From Triatoma infestans (taxonomy: Eukaryota; Arthropoda; Insecta; Hemiptera; Reduviidae): a stretch of DNA of 64,000 bases. This document shows, in pieces, positions 37,701 through 48,593 of this stretch. Under the pieces are notes generated by a model. It saw only the letters and a program-made list of their open reading frames with translations. It had not been told where the DNA came from and did no database searches. The stretch is taken from assembly GCA_011037195.1 (NCBI GenBank), contig JAAEAF010000186.1:164112-228111 (forward strand), read 5' to 3'. The position numbers were made by a program, and so were the translations under genes. Position 1 is the stretch's first letter. Each line of letters opens with the position of its first letter.

Positions 37701-40700
37701 CAAACTTAAAAATTTATCAAAAAAAAAGTTTTTAAGTGCTAAACGATGAAGAGGGTACTCTTTCTAAATTTCTATTTGAAATCACTCAACATTTCATATT
37801 ATAACTTTTTTTTTATCAGGTACACTCCTATTTGTGCCATTATCAATCGCAACTTAACATAGTAAAATAATTTTTTAACTGAGAATCACAATTGTATTTA
37901 ATAGTGTAATAGTATCATAACTAATAGCTTATTGTAGCACATTATGAGCATTCTATTATTGGACATATTTAACAATTTCAATAAACAATATTATGTTCGT
38001 TTATGAAGGTATTTAGGATACTCAGAGTGTATTTTTGCTCTTTGCAAGTCTGTATAATCACACTGTATTGACAAAATATCCTGACGATGGGCGAACACCT
38101 GAAACTGTACGACGACCACAAAAAAAAAAAAACAGGCTATCACGGAAAATATCTCTGATTAATTGTCTCTGTTTGGATTAAGCATTAATTTAAGAAAAAT
38201 AATAATTTAACTTACACTCCATGATTTCACATCTTTTGGACAAGGTCCAAGAATTAAATCACTCAAAGAGATTAAACTTTCTTCCTGTTCTCCTTCATTG
38301 TATTCTACATTGGTAGTTAAAACTGGTGATATATTATTGATGGATAATTTCTAAAAAAAATATCCATAAATTAATAATAATAGTTTAATCATAATATTTG
38401 GAAAATGTTGTCTGTTTTATTAAAAAAATAAAATCTGATTCAAACGATTTTTCTTACTTTCTAATTATACTGGTATTATTCACAAATTTCTTTCAGATTT
38501 GGAATGTTTACTAAATTTTACTGGCTTCAATATAATATGTTTAGCTACGAGCTCGATCCTCCTTAACTGAGCTTCAAAACCCAAACTAGAAATCTGATGT
38601 GAAGCATTCACACGACTTTCTCTTTCTGCTTTTAATACAATTATATGAAATGACAAATTTCTTTTCAACTAAAAGTTTGAATGTGCTAAATTACTGTATT
38701 TTACCTAACATAAATACAGAGGTGATCGGAGATAAGAATCAACCTACACTAATCTTAGCAGAGAGAGAAGTGATGATTATAATATGGTTCAGCAGAGTAC
38801 TCTAAAACTGCGCGCGCGCTCTCTACCACTCACAAGTATTTTTTAAACGTATTCACTGAAAATTGAAGTTAAAAAATTGCCAAGTAAATATGCAGCTCTA
38901 TTCTTCGATGCGTTTGCGATAGTGTTTTTGCTTAGGTTTCTTGAGGAAATTATTATTAAAAAAATTAAGTAAGAAGCAAAGAGTGCCAAGTTAAGTGTAA
39001 GTTTTCAATTTTCATTCTTATTATTTAAAGTTCTTATTAGATAACTTCATCACAGTGAAATCAAAATGGCAGATAGAAAAACAAAAAGATTATTTGGAGC
39101 TCCATATAAAATAAAGCGACAAGAAAGACAAAAAACAAATGAGAAACTTAAAGGGTCTCTTAAAAAATTCATTAGTGAAATATAAATTTAAAACCTTTAA
39201 GGATACTAGATAGTCCAGCAGAGTTGACGCAATAAAACCGTTACGATATAATTTAAACGTAATATGTGTCATTGAACGAAATTAATTCTATCAACTAAAT
39301 AATATTAATTGAATTAAAAATGTGGCCAAAATTCCGAGTAAGAAGAAAATCGATTGACCAGAAGTCCGTTATTACTGAACAGTTTTTTTCTCGTTTTTCA
39401 CCATAATAACACCGACGGATTTCTTTAAAATTGGAACACTAACTATGAATACAAAGACCAATCACTTTTGTTGGTAACTTTTTCTAAGAAAGTTCATTTA
39501 AAGAAGTTTTGAAAGGGGAAGAGTGTATGGTATCCTCAAACAAGTCATTTTATTAAAAATTACTTGCAGTAGTTTTAAGTCCATACAATTTAATTTTTAT
39601 TTTATTATTTAAATCTTCATTTCCACATTCTATTTCTTTTTCTAATCAATAACTGGATATATCCAATGTCTCAACACTTTCGAACTCTAATATATAACGC
39701 TGCCACTTTCTATGATTAATTTGTTTAATTGCACTAATAATTAGTTCGAATCCTTTTTTATGTTGTTGCGAGAAACTAGATTTTCCATCTTTAAAGTACT
39801 CTTTCAATACTTTGTGGAGTGCGCCACATACATAAAGTTAAGGACAATATAATCAATAATTACACATTCCAGGTTACAGAAAAGTATTTTAACCAAAAAT
39901 TTTGAATTCCTTTGAGAAATGTTTATGGGCGTATAACATCTATTTTATTTTGTCCCACTAGTATAAATGGCAAAATAAAAATTAGTGATCCCTCAAAACA
40001 TCAATTTTCGCGGGAAAATGTTTCAAATAAAAGTGATACATATTTATGTGGTTGGTAGTGTACGAATTTAAATAAAATCGTTGAAGCTGCTTTCGAAAAA
40101 ATTACGAAAAACAAAACACTATTCAGTATAGTCGCACTTCCAATTTATACATTTTGTTCGAAATCTTGATGCTTGATGCGAAGGTTATATTTTTGGTAAA
40201 AAGGCTATTTTATGAAATTACTACATTGCGCATTAATATGTGATATCTACTTTAAGGTTAAGGTATTATAAAAATACAACTCACTTGAGACTCTGAGGTC
40301 GCTATATTTCGTAAATTTCTTGCCTTGAAATTCACTACTAATTTTTCAATTTCTCCTCTGAAATCATACCCAACGATCATATCAGAATCGAAATTAGGAC
40401 TCCTAAGAATACAATTAAATTTCGCCTTATAATACATATTGCTGTTGTCAAGCCTCATTGTCGCCCCCGAGGGGGTAATCATTATTATTACCTCAGTCCA
40501 TTTTTCGTGCTATTAAAATAAAGTGATTCAGTTTTAGTAATATTAAAATTATTTGAACATTTTTAACATTAAACTCATTTTTTAAATTAAAATGATAAGA
40601 CAATCACTATATTACCTCAATTTTCTGCATGGTAATAATGGATAGAGAGCACTTAGACATTCCAACTGAAAGAACTAGGTAACCTGCTTCTAAAAATAAT

Positions 40701-43700
40701 CGCACCAAACAACAAGATTTCTTCGTAAAATCATTTGTTAGTGGTTCCCGACGAATCAGTTCACCAGAATTTATAGATGTTTTGAATTTCAAATAAAGAT
40801 GAAGCAATCTAATTGGTGTATCGGTCTTCAAATAACTGAGACTCCCATCCCCAAGAAATACAGCCACTTCATGGGTCACATCTGAAATGTTTTTTTAAAA
40901 ATATGAATCAAGTAATTAAAAAAAATTAAATTAGGTTTTTCTAGGTTTTATAAAAAATACATAGAAAAAATATTTTTAAAAATATTTGTAATTAAATGTA
41001 ATGGATTTACATTTACAAGGACGAACGAAGCAATGCCTCATATGAGTAATTGGTCCTACACATGGCTGACCATCACCAGAAACTGGAGGTGAACTACATG
41101 CTCTGCTCCTTGATTGCACCCCCAGTCCACATCCAGAAGAACACTGCGACCATGGTTCCCATTCAGACCAACCACCATTTACTATAACAATTTTAGATGT
41201 ACATGAATAATTATCTGCAATTTGTTTTTTTACTGGGACTTTGTCCTTTGTAGTTTGCTTTTTTTACTTGATTCTGACCAGTCTGGAATCGTCAGAGTCT
41301 GATTCATCAAGTTTATGTAGAGACGCTGATTTCCTCTTTTTGAAGTTTCGATCACAATTATTCTGATTTATTGGATTTTTATTATTTAACTAGCTAAACC
41401 CGGCCACGCTTAGCTGTGGGCTCAGTCTGATTTTAATTATTAGGGAAGTAAATAGAAGCATGATAGTTAACATAGATTCAGCAAGAAAACACATCATTCA
41501 ATTTAATACCCTACTTTGCGTTGCTGTGAACTGAAAAGAAAGACAAAAAAAAGGTTTTTATCTGAAAGAATGTTTTTAAGAGCTGAATGCGCTGTTCTAC
41601 CTCCTTCCATCAACGTAGCAGCATTACCTGAAGAATCAAGTCTACTGCAATATGGCCATTTGAACGGATTTTAGCCAGGATTAAGGAACGTTTTTCTAGT
41701 TCCACCTTGAGCGTCCAAAAAGTAAATTCACCGGATTGGTTGGTCACAGCTTGTATGATGGTGGTATCAAATGCAATCTTTTGTTCTTGAAGGAGTTTCA
41801 GCGTATTTTCTTAGACGAATAGCTGTAAGTCATTTCTGGTGTATGATTGCTCTCTGAGCAGTTCTCTCTCGAATGTTGCATTGATTGACCTATTCGGTAC
41901 TGATACTCTCAATAGTGCCAACAACTTGTCACACATTGCAAGACAAAGATCCTCAATGAAGATTAACGCTTGATTGTATATTTCTTCTGTGAAATCCTAG
42001 CCATGATAGCGTTTCTTCTGTATTCTGTGGAGAATATCTTCGGCAGAGAGCGCGCCACGATCGCAACGCGTCTGCGTCTGTCTATTTCTGCCAAACTCAC
42101 GAAACGCTCGGATTTCCCGTTCCGCGGGAACTTCGGAATAAAAAGTATATATAAACACTCTTATATAGAAATGTAACGTTGTGTAAAAATTTCAAGTCAA
42201 TCCATCGACTACTTTTCGAGTTTTGCGGCCACAAACATACGGATGCTGAATTTTTATATATATAGATTGTGGAGAGGAATATACTCTCAAGCATACAAAA
42301 ACAACAGACAGAATCAAGAATCCAGAACTAGGAACAATAATCCACTCCCGACCTTCTCCAGCTAAGATTCACAGAAATCCGAACAGAAACCATAAGGGAA
42401 AAAACCTAAGCTCTTCCACAGACTCTTGTTACAACCGAATTTTCCCGAACCTACTTTCTCCATAACCTAGGTAGTTAGTCATAAGATGGATGGGTCTCGT
42501 AACTTTGCGAGAGGGAATTGACAAAAGCCACTATGTGATTCCATAGATCCTCTTAAATCATCATGCCCGGTGAGATACCCAAGAGAAGTCCTTGATAGTC
42601 ACTAACCCTTTAGTCACTTTTCATTGGCCTTCCAAACCTCTAACCTTAACCTAATCTAACCCAACCTTAGAAAGAAAAAACTCTAATAAATTTTGTTGCA
42701 TCTGATAACAAATCTCCAAGTTGGAAGCGTTCTCAGACAGAATAAAATATGGATCTACTTCCCTAATATTAAAGGCACAACAAAACCCACTTCAGACACT
42801 ACAAAATCTCGAAAACAAGTTAGCCACAGATGCCTTTATTAAATCACTCCCGACGTCTATAAAACTGCTGAAAACTTCTTTTTTTGGCCAATTTTTCTTT
42901 GGATTCTTTTATTTCTCTCTCTCTCTCTCTCTCTCTACTATTTTTATTTTCAGTTTTTAAATACAGGCTAATTTTTTATTTTATATTTTTTCCTTATTTT
43001 GAATAAGTATATTATTTTGTGAATTTTCTTTTTCTTTTCTTTAAATTTCCTTTATAAACATACTATGATTATTTAATTTGTATTTTTTTTAAATAATAAA
43101 TTATTTTGCTCTTATAATTTGCACTAAATTTATAAAAATAAATATTTATACAAATAAATTTATTAGTAGATTAATTTATCTGAACTAAACAGCTGTCTAC
43201 CAAAATGCCCTAAGATTTCCTTTAAAATTAAAACAAATTAAACATTACCTTGAAGAGAACTCTCTATACGAACTTGGTGAATTTGCTCTGACGATGGGTG
43301 AAAATCTGAAACCGGTCAGGAACAAAAGTAATATGCATTCTACGACGGATAAAATACCAGATATTATCCAGCATTGCGGACCTATCCACATATTCAACAT
43401 ATTAAATTGAATTCATTATTTTTAATACTTATTCCAGTACCTGGGCAATTGATGAAATAACATGGACGAACTTCTTCATAAGGTCCAATGCACCCATGAG
43501 CTTTAGTAATAATAGGTAACAAGACTTTATTATCTCTTTTCCTTTTTCTTATGTGATAATTACGACAATTGGCTAAACAAGTTCGTGGTGTTGTTTGTTT
43601 CCCTTGCCGAATGCAGTCTCTTACTCTTTTACTCAAACCTTGGCCACAACTGGCAGTGCATTCAGTCCAGGGACTCCATTCTGCCCATTTACTATCTACA

Positions 43701-46700
43701 CAATTTATTTTTTGCAACTTATTAAAATATTTTATTCAGTATCCTTTTAAATAAATTACCACCTTCTTTTTTACAAGATGGTGACCATACCTCGTACGGT
43801 CAGCTGTAATACATTACTTATGTAAAACAATACTTCCTCTTACAGTAATAAGAGCAAGTAAAAAAAAAAATCTGGTGTGCAACATCTCTATACATGTCAC
43901 AAATTTTGTAATCAACTTACAAAATGACTTTGGCATTAATAAATGATGCCAACCAAGTAATCTGTACTGGACTTCCAAGAAGGAAATGGGGTTAATTCTC
44001 TCTGTAATGGCATGCGATAAAAATAAAATAAATTAATGTTAGAATTACTTTTCATACAATCACATTTCACTCCAGTACAAGATATAGTTGTGCAGTTAGA
44101 ACCTGGACATTTATACTTAGAATGCGTAGGAGTTGGATTATCACAGCTTCTGCACCTTATTTGAGTACCAGGTCCGCAGTGGGAACTACATTCACTCCAT
44201 TCGCCCCAGCCACTCCAGCCTCCAAATTCTAGAAAATAAAACTTTCTGATACAATACTAAATTTTAATATTATTAAATTATAACATATTTATTATCAGTA
44301 TATAGCGCTATCTCTGACTCAGAGATACTACGCCTAGGGAGATTTGAGACAGGACTGTGGAAAAAAACGAAAGTCTGTTTTTTCCCTCAGCATTTACATA
44401 CCCAGAATTTATTGATTACTTGCTCCGATAATAATTACAGGTATTTTTAAAACTAACATATTCAAAGAAATACAATTTAAATATAGTACATACATACATA
44501 ATAGAAAAATGGTAAGTATAGATTAGGGACACATTTATACAGAAGTATATACTACATCATAAATTAACACTGAAATAATACATGTATAGAAAGATAATAC
44601 AAAAGTTATATAATAAATAATATATATACAGTCCAATACTAAAACAATAAATGCAATTATTTTTAATTGATTGCCAAACTTCAAAATTAATACTATTTAA
44701 TTCTGATTCTTTACCTGTGATTTGCCATCGGATCTCTTAGAGTTGTCTACTTTGTTCAGATGTCATAAACCATATGTAACTCTTAGTTATCATGATATAC
44801 ACCATATCCAGTAGTAAGTTTCATCCAGCTTCCTTCGCAGGCCATGCTAACCAAACCGGAAGTTTATGGAATGAGAAATTAGGTTCTCACCCAAGCAGAT
44901 ATTGATGACAGAATTTGTATTTTCTCATTTCTTTGGCATTGCTGCTGAGACCATAGCCATGGATTGTAACGCAATCCAGAGTCAACATTGAGTTATCTAT
45001 CTCAAATCTACTTTAAAATCCTAAATATAAAATTTTGTCTGGTATTCGTCGAAGCATATATATTTCTGTAATTCCTGACTAGTTTCGGATTTTCATCCAT
45101 CGTCATAAAATCTTATACCTCCCGCACATGCAGTCAACAAGACAACAAGGGCAACAGAAACGTTAGATTGAAGTAAACTCCCTACAGGAACTAGAGATAC
45201 CTTTACTCTGACGATAGATGAAAATCCGAAACCGAGATAGGGAAAAGTCAACAGAATACGGAGAGGGTTAACTAAAGCATAATGAAACCATGAACAGCAG
45301 AGAATTGTACGAACAACATGCAATGGATAAGCTGTACTTGAGATAAATTATTAACTATAATTTAATAATTTCCGGTATAATGTCAAACATGCGATTCTAT
45401 ATATTTAATAATCATTACTTTTTATTTTTGTAAATTTTATTGCTCTTTAAAACTTGTTTAAGCTTATAGATTTCGGGTCTGAGGAAAATTCAAACAAGAA
45501 AATCCTTGGTAAAAATTGTAGTGTTACCTATGTATTTCAAAGGCAAAAAATAACTCGAAGCTTAAATTGATATTCATTTGAGTATAACCAGGAGATTAGT
45601 CAAAATCTCTTAACTGAAGGTCCAATTTCACTGATAGATTTTTCAGTTTTTTGAAATTTCTCAAAGAAGCTCCACAAATTTTCCATAAACTTAAAAAAAC
45701 AAGTACCTGTGGTTTAAACCAACCTCAACCAACCAAGGCAAGGTGATCCAGTTGCTCCAACAAAGTTTAATCTGCCATTAGAATGGGCAGAACGAGCAAT
45801 TAAAACCAACCCCAATGGCTCAATTTATATCAGACTGACCCAGCACCTCAGTAATGCGGAAGAGATCCTTATTTCCGGACGTACCAAAGCTACGTTAGAA
45901 GGGACCCTGGAAGAACTTGAAAGAAAAGCAAGAAGACTTAGTTTACAAGTTATTATTGAGAAATCCTTGTATATGCAACATCCAGGAACCAAGTAGCCAG
46001 CAGTAGTATAGTACATATCAATGGAAGAGGCTTTCCTATTGGCAACAGTTTTAAATATCTGGGAGCGGTGGAGGATAGCACAAATGCAATTAAAGCCAGA
46101 ATTGCCGCAGACAATAGATGTCTGCGATGAGTTTCAGAAGCCAAGATAATGCTATATAAGATAGTAATAGGGTCAGTAGTGACGAGACATTTGGATTGTC
46201 TTAAGAAAGTGCTAAATTGCTTGGAATATGGGAGAGAAAGGTTTTAAAAAGAATATTTGGCCCAAGAATTGAAATGGACAATGGTGTGCAGAAAAGAATG
46301 ACGAGCTATACCAGCTGTTTAAAAACCTAGATATCATCATTCTAGTAAGAAAGAGGCGACTCCGATGGATAGGTCATATAGAAAGAATGGACGAAGAAAG
46401 AATACCTAAAAAAAATCCTTATGCTGCTCGAGCTGGTTCTCGATAAAGAGGAAGACCACGCTTGCGGTGGATAGATAACGCCCAGGATGACCTATCAATA
46501 TTGGGGATTCGAAGATGGAGTGCAAAAGCCCAATATAGGGATGGATAGCACAAACTTGTGGATGAGGCCTGGGTCTTCTAGGACTATTGAGCCGACGAAA
46601 TAATAATAATCATCATAATAAAAACAAGTAGCAGTAGCATTAAATTTGGGCCAAATAGGAACTCTAAATTACAAACACTTTCATTGTCTTAACAAAACGT

Positions 46701-48560
46701 TTGTCTAGGTTTTATCCTTGGTGAATAAAGACTGAAGGATCATGCAAAAATTGGTGTAACCTATATATTCTTCAATGATTGTTTGCATTACGAAATTATT
46801 ACACATACTAATTAAATAGACGTAATTTGGTTATGTAATTAATAATTAAAATTTCAGACCTGGGCATCCGTTACTATGTTTTATGCAATGTAGAGCATTC
46901 CAATAATCATCCTAAAAAAAAAATTAATTATGTGAATTATTAGTGAATCAAATGAAAGGAAGAGAATGATTAAAACTTAGCAAATCAATATTAGCGAAAA
47001 TATTAGATGTGCATCCAGAGTCACTGGAGTCACCGCATATTTCATATAATATAAACATTGCAAAAGAAAATAGCAATAACAATATGCATAAATAACTAGG
47101 CTTTTTTCAAACATTCTTCCGCTTCATGCAAAACAGGATGTTGTTGGGCAGAGGTGGGTTTGGTCAGAATAATGAAGAGATAAGTTTTCTTTTTATGGAT
47201 TGGAAAGAAAGTTTGTGGTCCACATAAAACTGCGATTATTAAAAAAAAAAAAAAAATTTGAATTAATCTGCAAATTTCAAATCCCGCGACATTTTATATT
47301 CTTGTAATTTGTATTAATGGTTACTTCCTTTCCTTTAGCATAACAGCCCAGTCGGCGATTTTTCTTGGGGTGGGGCATTTGATAATCACGATGCTGGATC
47401 AACACCCAGCCTGGAATCGAACCCTGAAATTGCACGAAGACTAACGTGGGAGGAAAAACTAGTTACTTAAAATTAATTAAGTATATTCAAGTATTTTTTT
47501 TTTCTTTAATTTCGGGGTATGGTAACAAAACAATTTATAGGAAATGAAGAGTACTAAATAAGCCATTGATAACATCAGAAAATTAATATTTTTACCGCTT
47601 CTTCTTGTAAAATTGTGTTGACGACTTTGTAGTGGCACTCTGATTCCAAACATTTTGTGGTAAGAGAAGGAAATCTTTTGTGAACATGTTCCAATATTTC
47701 GAATTCATTTGTTTTTATTAAATCACATTTAATAAGATTTCGATATTCATCCAGTGTACATCCTACAATAAAAACGTTTTAATTTTGACGAAATTATTAA
47801 CAAATTATTTAAAATTGGGATTTGACTAAAGGAGGTTTCTGTACAACAGTCATGACGTAAATAATAATTTAAAAGTATTGGAGATAATACAAAAAGAAAA
47901 GAAATAAATGCATATGATCAAAATTATTTGTAAAAAAGTCTGGAGTGAAACATTCAAGCGACTTTCCTTATTGCAATTTAATAGTGTTGATTGATTGATT
48001 GTTTTTATAGGGGGTTACCCTGTTACAAAATTCACAAATAACTGAAAATATACATAAGGAAAACATCTTTAGGCCAAAGAAGTCGTAAACCAATTTTCTT
48101 CAAACTCTGAATTTTGGCAAACATTAAATTCTAATTAATATTATAGAGATGGTAGAATTGTATAATAAACTGAAATAGTGGGAAGTGTAACACCAACCAA
48201 AAACAGTAGAGAGAAGAGAAACGAACCCAACCACTCTCTCGGACTGGAATGTGATAAACATATAAATACAGCGACAGATATAGTTCAACATCTCGCGAGT
48301 CACTACATGTCATTCTCATACTACTCTACCTTAACCATTCTCTATTGTAAAGTCCATGCATTGTGCCTATTTTTTTTTTTTTTTTAAACTTATGACATCA
48401 TGCTCCGCTCTTCGAGCACTACATGAAATTATTTGTCAGAACTATTATAAACTAAACAATTTAATCACTGTCAAACAACTTCTTATGAAACTAATTATTA
48501 ACTTATATAAACATAAAAGAAAATAAACTACGTTATTTCAGAAAGTATTACAATGAATCA

Positions 48561-48593
<33 letters not shown>

